NCBI GenBank assembly: GCA_964019425.1
Contig: OZ025797.1
Coordinates: 1,276,277 to 1,340,276, forward strand
DNA length: 64,000 bases
Reading direction: 5' to 3'
Source of the DNA: Flectonema sp. DT1601
Lineage: Eukaryota > Euglenozoa > Diplonemea > Diplonemida > Diplonemidae
The position numbers and the translations under genes are program-made. The notes beneath the pieces are model-generated. The model searched no databases. It was not told the DNA's origin and worked only from the letters and a program-made list of their open reading frames with translations. Shown here piece by piece: positions 53,233 through 64,000 of this stretch; the stretch's first letter is position 1; every line of letters starts with the position of its first letter.

Positions 53233-55201
53233 ATCTAAGCTCGGAGGTGTGTAACTCGTTTCTTTTAACTTTCAATCAAAAAGGAAGAAATAAATAAAAT
53301 AATAAAAACAGCTGCTGCTAACCACTCACTTGAATTAATAAAATCTTGTTGCTCACTTATCGCGTGGTGATTGTATGTGAGACACTTATCTCTTTGTCAC
53401 TACTTGAAGGTCGTGTTGGTTTCATTGCGATAATCTTTTAAGCAAAACAGGAGTAGGAGCGACGTTCTTTTTGATTCCCACCTCTCTCGTTTCCAAAGGA
53501 GTGTTTTGTTTAAGTTTCACCCTCTGAGAGCAATCAACTACAATAGTAAGCTACTGGTATCACCCACACGTTACACACAAAACTACATCACTCTCTTGTT
53601 GTTGTCATCTGAGAAGGGAAGTACTTGTAGTTGAAATGTCTGTCAGTAATAAATGTATATTTTCGTTTACCTGTTTCTCTCTCTCCTTTTTGTTTTCCCG
53701 ATCACTGATTCTCCTCTCCCTCCCAACAAGTTACCTCCCACGTGTTCTATACCGACTGAAGTAGGAGACTGAATGGCTGCTCAGATGTCCCCCCACAATT
53801 GGGTTGCACCGCCAATTCCACTCGGATTCAGGCTCGCTGTTCCTGTTACTTATTGTTAAGGGAACAGGGGAAAAAAAAAAAGAAAAAAAGTTCTTCCAGT
53901 TCTTCAAATAATCTTTGACCTAATAATCTCTGCCTATGTTTTTCCAAAAGTTTTTTTTCTTCACTTCATGTGTACCTGGCTGTTTATTTGGTTCCCCTTT
54001 TACAACATTAGAGAGAAGAAGTTACTACGTTACGTAGTGTCCACTCTCTAAATTAAAAGGAAGAAGCCATAATTGACATCCGTCCTCTTCACCTATTTTC
54101 CCCTCTCTGTTAATCCCATCCATAGTTAGGAACAGTTTTTACAGACCGTCTTCGATCCTTTATTTCTGAAGAGTGTTAGGAAGTCGTAGCAACGAACTTC
54201 AGAACATTCTCATTCTCTTTTGTTTTCATTCATACGAGAGCAGGCAGGAAGACACACCTCACAACACTCATACGCCCGGAGTGTGAAGTGATAGTTTAGT
54301 TGTAATCATTTCTTTCTTGAGCTTTGCTTAGCTCATATTCGCTGGAGGGCTTCCCTCTCGTTCCTCCCATTCTTATTTACAATGAGGTGTGAACGATGTT
54401 ACCTTTCCAGGGACCATCATCACACTGTAGAAATGAATAAACACGACGGTGAACCAGGAGGGCAGCAAAAAAAAGAAAAGTTAAGAAAATTGGGCAGCTT
54501 GCAGAAAGTGAAAACATCCTCCGCCCCACTCAAATGTTTGTTGGAATTTAAGAAAAAGAAAGCAAAGAGGGAGATTTCAATTTATATTTTTCATTTTTTT
54601 TAAAAAATATATTTTTGCTTTTATTTTATTTTCAACTTGTCCGTCATGACGACGAGAAGTCGAGAAGTTAGCCAACTCATCAGAAGGAAAATTGAAGTTG
54701 CAAACTTCTGAAATCGCTTGTTGAAAGCTGTACAAGTAGCAGGTAGGGAATGCTGCCAATTCTCTTTCTTCCCCTCAGTTTGCAAATACATGGCAACTGG
54801 TGTGAGGGAATAGTGGCGACGTTCTTCCTACACCTAACTCTTACTCAGTAAGGGTTACCCTTATTTTTCATCTTCTTCTTTTGCACTTTCCTCTCTGCAA
54901 AAAAAAAAACAAAAAGTAAAAAAAAAAAAAAAAAAAAACCCTTTAATTTTTATTTTTCCCTTTTATTATTAATATTTATTTACCCGCACCGTCATCTCAC
55001 CCTTTTTTTTTCTTTTCTTCTTTTTTACAAGAGCCTCAGGGCAGAATTGTAAATTGTTTCCCACCTTTTACTTTATTTCTAACAGGGGTATTTATAAAAA
55101 AAAAAAAAAAAAAAACTGTTTTTATGTTTCAAAAGTTAGATTGTTAGAAGTAAGCAGTTCCTTAATCAAATTCAAAAAAAATAAAAATAAAATAAAATAA
55201 G
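53233..55201. other. 2-kb gap, nothing supported
   Basis: Mixed AT-rich DNA with an A-run at 54,919-54,938. The short frame at 54,382-54,603 has no supporting feature. A near-palindrome 'actacgttacgtagt' lies at about 54,023-54,037. No RNA gene was recognised. Confidence 0.5.
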
Positions 55202-56450
55202 ATGCAAATAACGCATCAAGTGACTGTGCCTATTAGCGGGTCAGATATCTGTGGCGTAGAAGGCGGTCATTCAGGTGAGTATTTAGTAGTCAAAAGAAGG
55301 GACAGTGAAGATGATGTATTTCCTTTAAGAAAAGGATGTTCAGGATTAAAGATAAAAAGTGAAGCCCTTTGTGTAGTCCCAACTAATGATTCTTGCAATG
55401 AATCAGTTGTGATTTCTTTTATTAAAACAGAAATAGTAAATCAACTAAAAGTTGTTAGTCATAGAATGTGTGATAAGGTTTGGGTCAATCAGTCAATTCA
55501 CTTTTTACCATTTTCAAATAATTACTTGTCCTCGAGTTCTGACTCTCCATCTCTTCTAACGATCAGAAACACACCTCAGTTTGAGGTGGCAGAAATCTCT
55601 TTAAAAAGCTCTTTCAGATTCCTCTGTCTGATTTCTGAAGGAACAGCTACCGTCTTTGAAGTTGTATTTGGAAACGATCCCGAGCCGGGCGGGTTACTAA
55701 AATTAAAATGGCAGGTCGCATCATCAGATATTCAACCTTACAGTTCTTCACCTGCAGTTTTAACTCCAAAATATCTCACGATTGGTATTCAAAATGATGT
55801 TCTCGTTTCGTATGTCACAAACGACAGGACGAAGAGTGGACGTCATTCGATCGACACGGCAGATAATTTTAAACAACTAGTGGCGTTGGCGAATAATAAA
55901 ATACTTGCTTTGACTTCGTCAGGGCTGCTGTTCATCCTCAGCCTCTCGATGCCGTTTTGTGCTGCTCCTTCTGTTCTGCAAGTCATCCCTCCAACGGAAT
56001 CAAGAGTCACACAAATAGCAGCATTTCCAACCTTCTTGGAGCCGTTTGTTCACACGTGGAATTGTTTGGGTGCTTTCGGTTGCAGTGACGGGGTGTGTGA
56101 TTTTCATGTTATTTTTTTTATATTTATTTGGAAAAACTGATCATTATTACCTTCAGTTACAAATCTCAAGAAGCACCACACAAAAACACAACCAGACGAT
56201 ATCTTATTGCCAACTAGGAAGATTACTATCATCTGCGGGTAAACTAACTCGTACTAAAGTTAGTAACGATGTTAATGTTCTCTACGGAGACAGTTCACAA
56301 GATAGTGCGAAAGCTTCCATCACAGCAGAGCAGGTTGCTTATATCGGATCGGAAGTAAACTTCATATCGATGGTTCCCCCTCAGGCGATATTTATTGTTG
56401 CTAATGATCCACCTCGTTTATTGATGTCTGTACTTCCTATTCCATCGTAG
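55202..56450 (+). CDS. Unrecognised beta-rich protein (2 exons)
   Basis: Exon 1 is 55,202-56,092 and exon 2 is 56,157-56,450 (phase 0; intron GTGTGT...CTTCAG, 64 nt), giving 394 aa. The sequence alternates short hydrophobic strands and polar turns: 'SFRFLCLISEGTATVFEVVF', 'KYLTIGIQNDVLVSYV', 'NNKILALTSSGLLFILSLSM'. This would suit a beta-propeller, but there is no WD, Kelch or RCC1 signature. No signal peptide or membrane helix is seen. It sits just upstream of beta-tubulin on the same strand. The exon 1 frame continues past the donor for only 15 codons, so splicing is needed to reach the second part. Confidence 0.65.
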
Positions 56451-58238
<1,788 letters not shown>

Positions 58239-59080
58239 GCATCCCTTAATGGCTAAAAAACAACTTCCTCTCTTCCCTTCTCCGCAGCCCTGAAAATGGT
58301 CTAAAAAGCTGCTTGTAATGTGAGCAATTAAAAATAAACTTTTCGTTGCCCCTCATTGCAAGTTTGATGTACATCGTTCTCTCTCTTCTCATTTAGGATT
58401 TGCGTGAAATGTGAATTCGTATCCCAATTCCCTTCTCATTGTGTAGAACCCATTTTCCTTAAAAAAAAAGAATCATCAAAAAAAATAAATAAATTCGCGT
58501 GTTAAAGTCGGAATCGTCCAGAGTTTCGAGTTCGGAAGGACAAGACCGTTTATAAATTAAACAAAAGTAAGAACTGTTGAAACTCTCGGTCTTCTGTTTT
58601 TAAAATGAAAGGACGCGCGAATAATGTGGGGAGTTAGATTTCCTTTTGTTTGTTAATCGGTGGTTTGGAAGGAAAAAAAAAAAAAAAAAAAGAAACGAAA
58701 ATTAGTTTTCTTTTTCTTTTTCCTTTTCTTTTTTTTTCCTCCAACACCGAGTCCAGACACAAAAGATTTCAAAAACAAACTCACCAAAACTTTACTTTTT
58801 TTTTTATTTTTACGATTTACTTGCTTGTGAATAAGTAAAGTATTTCGTGCTCGTTATATTTTATGTCACATCAGCAAGCGATGTTATTATTACTCAATTC
58901 ACTGTCAGTATCGCTAAAAGATGATCAGAGAAGTTGATTTCTATTCAAAACCTGTTGGCACCCAACATGGAGATGTGGGCGCAGGCAACGGAGAACATTA
59001 TTATTACCCTTCTGGGCCTTCATGTCTTTATTAATTCGATTATTTTTTACTGTCAGGTGACCAGCCGACACAGACAAACC
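58239..59080. other. Intergenic / 5' region of the sulfotransferase gene
   Basis: Contains an A17-class run at 58,674-58,691 and pyrimidine-rich sequence. Although a frame is open upstream of 59,081, a T-rich stretch ending in AG at 59,055-59,056 suggests that the coding sequence starts at the ATG 59,081. Confidence 0.5.
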
Positions 59081-61309
59081 ATGAAGGCTGCGTTAAGGTT
59101 AATACCGTTGGCAGTCATAATAATATTTTATGTGATGTACGTCGGGTCTTCATCAGGTCCTGAGAAGAGCTTTCCTGTTTCAATTCCTTCGCGTGTTGTT
59201 GAAGAGAAGAGAACAGCAACTCTATCACCTACTCCACTACCACGTACATCACCACCGAAACCAGTACCAACACCGTCACCGACGGAGGGAGTTTGGAGAG
59301 AACCTCAAAGATGTAACTCCGACAGTATGTGTGCTCCAAATATCTTCGCTATCTCAGCTGTGAGCGGAGGAGTTGGAACTCTTTTAGACGTACTGACAGG
59401 AGGAGGTTTTCGTTTGAATGTCACTCTGCCATCATACAAAGTCCCATTTTGGGGAGAAACCTACAACTCCAACACCTTCAACAGTACAATGCGTCATATG
59501 GGACTCAGTTCTTATTGTGCTTTATTCAAGAAAGGACTTGGGACTTATGGTTTAGATTATTCTGATCAATATTTAACTACTTCAGGGACACCTGAAGATA
59601 TTTATTATCATATTCCTAGTGCGAAGATTATTATTATTTTATCTGATCCTGCAATCAGAGTTCTGTCTCACAGAGCTGTCTTTCCTTTTACTTTAATGTC
59701 ACAAAAGAAACGAAGCCTCCTTCCAACTGATGATATTCTCAAAGACATCTCTCGATACAAGTCTTGTATGTTATCAAAACCGAAGGGTCCTATTTTAGAT
59801 TATCGATCCTTGTGTCGGCAGAAAAGTTTTCTCTTCAGCAGTTTTTACAGCGAATCCATCCGTCGGTGGTGGCGCGTATTTGATCAAAAGAATGTCTTAG
59901 TGTTGTATGAGAATGATTTAAAAAGAGAAAGCAATCGAACTCTTCTGGAAGGTATGAAACAATTTATTGGTGTCGGTGACACTGATGTCTATTTTAACGG
60001 ATCTTATCGAAAGGATACCGTCGTTGATAAGATTGTTGCTGAAAATGGAGAACTTCTCAATGAACTTTATCATTTATTCTCTGAGGAAACTAATGTTTTG
60101 GAAACCATGCTTGGATCGACTCCTCCTTGGAAACATCTTATAGCAGATGAAAGTGATTATAAAAACAGAAGTATTTTTTCATCGTGGTTAGACGCTACTA
60201 ATCAGATCAAAGAAAGTACGACGACTGTAACAACAAGTCTCCCACAATATGAGATCAAAACTCCGATATTAGAACCGACTCGTGAGACTTCACAATGTGA
60301 TTATAATGAATTAAGAAATAACTCATTCCCATCTGTGTTCTTATTGGGATCTCAAAAGTGTGCGACGTCAACTTTATCTTCGATATTAAAACTTCATCCA
60401 CAACTGTTTACAACTATTCACAAAGAAGTTCAATGGTTTGCGACTGGTTATGGTCCAAGTGACGCTCCTTGGCATCAACACCACTTAGAGAAAAGAAGTC
60501 TCGGAACCAATTGGTACCAAGATCAGTTCAAAGCTACAAAAACAGACTCATTAAAACTCGGTATTGACTGCAGTGCTAACTACATGTCCTCTTTCGGTGC
60601 CGCTGATGAAGTTTCTGAATTGCTTCCAAAGGGAGTAAAATTAATTATTTCTCTTTGCGATCCGGTTCAAAGAGCATACAGCATGTTTAGAATGTGGTCA
60701 TCACAAGCTGTTTACGCGAGAGGTTATCCAATCGGAAATAGATATGATTTTCTAATTAAAAAAAACAAAAGTGATCCGTTCTACGCTGCAGTACAAGCAG
60801 AGGCCGCAGACTACGTTTATTGTATCGAAAACGGTCCTTATAATATGTTTGGATCCGAGTACTCGACTACAGAATATTGTGAGTCTCGTTCAGTACTTCT
60901 TCATAGAGGACTTTATGTTCGTCATCTTCAGAGATGGATCAAGAGATTTGGTTCGTCGAATACGTTGGTGTTGTTCAAATCCGAAATTGCTTCCTCTCCT
61001 CTTTCTGTTCTTCGCAAAGTTGAGAAGTTTCTCTGTTTGGATGAAGTACCTGAGTCGTCAATCGATTCTGTAAAACTTCATTCTCATCACAACGTTGATC
61101 CTTTTGACTGTAATCAATTGAAGTCTAAGATTAAAGGAACAGTTGAGTGTAGTGGAAACCATTGGGATGATCTATCAAAAACTGTACGTCAAGGAATCTC
61201 TCCTGAAGCAATGGACTTTCTCGAATCTTTTTACAAGTGTGAAGAAGGAGATCTTCGCAATTTATTACAAATGGACGAGCTACCCGGCTGGCGGGATCAA
61301 AAGAAGTAA
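59081..61309 (+). CDS. Type II membrane protein with two tandem sulfotransferase domains
   Basis: 742 aa from the ATG at 59,081. A short cytosolic start and one membrane anchor (about 5-22, 'RLIPLAVIIIFYVMYVG') precede a Pro/Thr-rich stem, the usual build of Golgi carbohydrate sulfotransferases. The second domain (about 415-700) has the PAPS-binding 5' loop 'LGSQKCATSTL' (from 422) and the 3'-phosphate motif 'SLCDPVQRAYSMF' (about 525), so it is probably active. The first domain (about 80-340) keeps 'ILSDPAIRVLSHRAVF' but its 5' loop reads 'AVSGGVGTL', without the catalytic Lys, so it is likely inactive. Likely substrates are glycans in the Golgi lumen. A fused active/inactive pair is unusual and suggests internal duplication. 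Confidence 0.82.
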   Translation: MKAALRLIPLAVIIIFYVMYVGSSSGPEKSFPVSIPSRVVEEKRTATLSPTPLPRTSPPKPVPTPSPTEGVWREPQRCNSDSMCAPNIFAISAVSGGVGTLLDVLTGGGFRLNVTLPSYKVPFWGETYNSNTFNSTMRHMGLSSYCALFKKGLGTYGLDYSDQYLTTSGTPEDIYYHIPSAKIIIILSDPAIRVLSHRAVFPFTLMSQKKRSLLPTDDILKDISRYKSCMLSKPKGPILDYRSLCRQKSFLFSSFYSESIRRWWRVFDQKNVLVLYENDLKRESNRTLLEGMKQFIGVGDTDVYFNGSYRKDTVVDKIVAENGELLNELYHLFSEETNVLETMLGSTPPWKHLIADESDYKNRSIFSSWLDATNQIKESTTTVTTSLPQYEIKTPILEPTRETSQCDYNELRNNSFPSVFLLGSQKCATSTLSSILKLHPQLFTTIHKEVQWFATGYGPSDAPWHQHHLEKRSLGTNWYQDQFKATKTDSLKLGIDCSANYMSSFGAADEVSELLPKGVKLIISLCDPVQRAYSMFRMWSSQAVYARGYPIGNRYDFLIKKNKSDPFYAAVQAEAADYVYCIENGPYNMFGSEYSTTEYCESRSVLLHRGLYVRHLQRWIKRFGSSNTLVLFKSEIASSPLSVLRKVEKFLCLDEVPESSIDSVKLHSHHNVDPFDCNQLKSKIKGTVECSGNHWDDLSKTVRQGISPEAMDFLESFYKCEEGDLRNLLQMDELPGWRDQKK

Positions 61310-61880
61310 TTTATTTGTTGAATCGAAATATTCAAATTCAAAGCTCTCTCACGTATCACTTGATGGTTCTTTATTACAATCAAATCAAGTGAAAATAGTT
61401 CAGTCTTCTGTCTCCATCCGATATCCTGTTGCACACTGAACGGTTTAATTAAACGACGTTTTTCTTTTTTTTTTTTTTGTTTTGTTTTGTTGAAATCTTT
61501 CTATATTCTCAAAGAAGAACAAGTGAGAAAAACAAATGAAAATAGAACTTATTTATTGAACTGTCATCTATTCAAGAGATTTTCTTTTTATGTATTTGTT
61601 CTCATGGAAAATAGGGAGAAAATGACTCGGTGGCTATAGAACTACCGTAAGCAAGTATTCAGAAGTACGGAATCTGTGATTAGTTAGGCAGCTGGAGCAC
61701 CTTCTCCCCAACCCTCTTGACCGTCAGCTAATCAAACTATTAATTACTATTTTCTGTCAAAGTTAATTATAATAAATGTTAGGTGTCGGAGGTCAATAAA
61801 CTGGATTCGTACTTCAGACAATAATTTTCATAAGTTGAAGGGTCTCATTAAAACTTTATATTCTCAAATCAGTTATTAAA
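61310..61880. other. Intergenic, nothing recognised
   Basis: AT-rich with a T13-class run near 61,466. AG at 61,871-61,872, 8 nt before the next start codon. Confidence 0.45.
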
Positions 61881-63023
61881 ATGAACCCCAACGGCTGCTC
61901 GGAAGCCATGGTGCTCCCAAGGAAGATGCCCTCAGAGGACACTTGCTGGGCATTAGCACCAAGGGAATACCGGTCTGGGGGTGGCTGTGCAGCGGAGCTG
62001 AGGATAGAATGCCAGCGAGTCTTCTGTGAGTGTGTTGGGGAAAATGAAACTTGCGAAGTGATGGAATCGTGTGCGGGTAAGATGTACAAATGTATCGACA
62101 CGTGGAAGGGGTTCACTCCAGAGTGCTCAACGTACATGGGATGTGTTAGAGATAACAGAAATATATACGTCGACTGGAAATCCTGCATCAGAAGTATGGC
62201 ACCGACCACGTCGTGTGACGTTGTTTCAATGTGCGGAGGGACCATATTGGCTGGAGAGAAACCAGTTCCACGGCAGTTGGAATTTGCTATTCTGATGGTC
62301 CTCGCAATTGGTTTGACATCAGCCGTGTGGTTGCTATCGAGGAGAAGTAGGATGGCCATAACTCACCACACCAGAGGAAGACTTAGGGTAGCTTTCTCAC
62401 CACCTTCACATCCGCAATCTGCTGAAGAAACACCTCCACCGCCACCAATAATTGTCGCTGATCAGATATTTTCATGTTGTTGCTGCCGTTCAACTTCAGG
62501 TGGTGATCTGGTTCACTCGATTGTGATTCCATGCGGATGTGGTTTGTGTTTGAAGTGTTCCCCTTCGACGGATAAGCCGATGAAAGTCTGCCCGTCGTGT
62601 GGAGATGACGGAGAAGGAGGTGTCTCAATGCAGATTACATTATTAAGTGACCTGATGGCTTCTAGAATGAATAATTCAGAGTTTGGGAGTTGCGAAGACC
62701 TTGACGATGCCTGTCGTATCCTTCCAAACAGACCTTCTTCAAGAGATTGTGTTGTTTGTTTTGATGCTCCAACATCAGTAGCGTTCCTCCCATGTAAACA
62801 TCTGGCTTCATGTCATCCCTGTGCGCTTAAGATATGTAATGGGAAAGCAGAGTGTCACATATGTCGTGAGCCAATAGTGGCGTCGATTGAGTTGTCGGCA
62901 CTCGCTTCTCGGGAAGTTGCGAACCCACTTTGTAGTTCTCCAGCTTCTCCAACTTCACCAATTTCAATTGATGTTCTCATTGAAGAAGAAGTGGTGGCTG
63001 AGAATAATAAGTCTTTGGATTGA
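61881..63023 (+). CDS. Membrane-anchored RING-finger protein with Cys-rich N-terminal domain
   Basis: Single exon, 380 aa. Residues ~5-125 hold about 14 Cys in a spaced pattern ('CECVGENETCEVMESCAG', 'ECSTYMGCVRDN'), like a disulfide-rich lumenal or extracellular domain, but no cleavable signal peptide is visible before it. One membrane helix at about 133-152 ('LEFAILMVLAIGLTSAVWLL') is followed by a basic stop-transfer. The cytosolic part has a first Cys cluster ('CCCCRSTSGG...CGCGLCLKCS...CPSCGD', about 194-245) and a C3HC4 RING at 290-330 ('CVVCFDAPTSVAFLPCKH...CHICREPI'), similar to MGRN1/XIAP-type RINGs. It is probably a membrane E3 ubiquitin ligase. Substrate unknown. Confidence 0.78.
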   Translation: MNPNGCSEAMVLPRKMPSEDTCWALAPREYRSGGGCAAELRIECQRVFCECVGENETCEVMESCAGKMYKCIDTWKGFTPECSTYMGCVRDNRNIYVDWKSCIRSMAPTTSCDVVSMCGGTILAGEKPVPRQLEFAILMVLAIGLTSAVWLLSRRSRMAITHHTRGRLRVAFSPPSHPQSAEETPPPPPIIVADQIFSCCCCRSTSGGDLVHSIVIPCGCGLCLKCSPSTDKPMKVCPSCGDDGEGGVSMQITLLSDLMASRMNNSEFGSCEDLDDACRILPNRPSSRDCVVCFDAPTSVAFLPCKHLASCHPCALKICNGKAECHICREPIVASIELSALASREVANPLCSSPASPTSPISIDVLIEEEVVAENNKSLD

Positions 63024-64000
63024 ATGACTTCATCAGAAGTTCTACAGACTGCTATTACTTTAATCCCCACCTCTATCCCGTAGTGAAACAAATAAATGGT
63101 GTGCAGCATCCTTATTCTTCTGAAGGGACTTGCGATCTGCCTACCGAAGGGACAGAGAGAGATACAGCGATTCATCATAGCGTAACTCCAACACGCACTC
63201 TTGTTCAATACTGAATCTGACTGTCATGGTCATTATTTATTTTGTGTTTTTATTCTTTTTGTTGTTACAATTTGTTATCAAAAATACTCCGGAAAGTTTT
63301 TTGATTGCACCTGTGATCACCTGTGTTCGTGTTTCTAGTTAGCTTCTAATAAAAATATAAGTTTTGTTTATTTTTTAAGGATCTTTTTTTTCTTCCTTCC
63401 GTTGCTGTACTATTCCGATTGTGGGGATTTTATTTGTCCAAAATTGGAAATCTGTCGGAGTTGTCTCCTCCGATGGATTGCAGATCGTCGTTTTTCAGAA
63501 CAAAAGAAATGTACCGAGAACTATCTGACTGTTGTTCTCAGCCGCATCTCAAACTATTAAAAAAGAGCACAGAAAATGTAATCACGGAGTTCAGCAACAA
63601 ACTGTACTTGTACATTAATTGCTTTCGATTGTTTACATAAGAAGTGTTTTGTTTGTCTTTCCTGAAGAGATATTCCCAAAATGGACTTTGGTCAGTTTTG
63701 AATAAAAAAAATGGAGTACCTTTTCCGTTTTCCCCCTTTTTTTTTTCTTCTTTTTTCAGTATTTTGTAATCGGTTTTCTGGTTTTTGTGCGTTTCTTCAT
63801 TGCTGTTGCTTTTGAGGTTTTCTTAGACTTCGGTAGTTGTACCAATTTAGTGACTTTCTGAGGGGGCTGAAATTCGTGTTCAGCAGCAACACAACTGCGA
63901 GGAGGAGTTTGACGTTGCAGAAATGATTCTCTGAATTACTTCGTTTTGTTTCAACAAATCTTATTAAATCAGGTCTGCTAACAAATAATAATAATAATAA
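63024..64000. other. Intergenic at the right end of the window
   Basis: No gene supported. The 73-codon frame at 63,419-63,640 lacks any recognisable feature, though it could be part of an unseen exon. The last 14 bases are a (TAA)n microsatellite. A pyrimidine-rich stretch at 63,715-63,760 ends in CAG and could be an acceptor for a gene further right. Confidence 0.45.

Noticed and set aside
54382-54603. Short Cys/His-containing frame
   Set aside because: A single CxxC in a Lys-rich 73-codon frame that runs into a T-run; no homology recognised.
63419-63640. 73-codon frame near the right end
   Set aside because: Neither start context nor splice sites are convincing; it could be part of an exon of a gene beyond the window, but this cannot be judged here.

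Overview
The window is nuclear DNA of a unicellular eukaryote. It is AT-rich, has short GT-AG introns (about 60-145 nt, one of 259 nt) and long non-coding stretches full of poly(dA:dT) runs. Three things point, by inference, to Discoba and probably Euglenozoa. First, every intact gene I can support, about 20 of them, lies on the + strand. Second, most start codons have a pyrimidine-rich stretch ending in AG only 8-70 nt upstream, as expected for spliced-leader acceptor sites. Third, the beta-tubulin ends in GEQY and resembles euglenid and kinetoplastid tubulins, and a NEK kinase carries a C-terminal PH domain, an arrangement known in kinetoplastids. I could not name the species. Stop codons behave as in the standard code.

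Region 1 (1 to about 16.2 kb) is accessory and unstable. Two head-to-tail copies of a long repeat (about 15-730 and 731-2280) face a third copy 13.5 kb away (14,424-15,775). The first of these arrays carries a clean 161-bp inversion relative to the third copy. Between them lie an intact HNH-nuclease gene, a LINE reverse-transcriptase tail fragment, the 3' half of a D-2-hydroxyacid dehydrogenase, a small unknown ORF, a 1.46-kb 10-bp satellite with a higher-order period, a coding-like remnant on the minus strand, and a ZNFX1-like SF1 helicase whose C-terminal AAA (CbbX-like) part is decaying. The third repeat copy runs into an unrecognised gene with eight 8-residue repeats.

Region 2 (16.2-64 kb) is a conserved gene array. 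In order it holds: an FKBP with a myristoylation-type N-terminus; an NDK/EF-hand protein lacking the catalytic His; a NEK-PH kinase; an Sfi1-like repeat protein; a TRF4-like nucleotidyltransferase lacking catalytic Asp residues; a polyQ protein; a fragment of a membrane-protein gene; an AlkB-like dioxygenase with an RS-rich tail; a QSOX-type sulfhydryl oxidase; a secreted phospholipase A2; an unknown Gly/Lys-rich protein; condensin SMC4; a Na+/Ca2+ exchanger; an unknown beta-rich protein; beta-tubulin; a tandem sulfotransferase; and a membrane RING protein. Several (tubulin, NEK-PH, NDK/EF-hand, Sfi1-like) fit a flagellar or basal-body theme. QSOX, the sulfotransferase, PLA2, the exchanger and the RING protein belong to the endomembrane system. 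The 4-5.5 kb gaps hold homopolymer tracts and no gene I can support.
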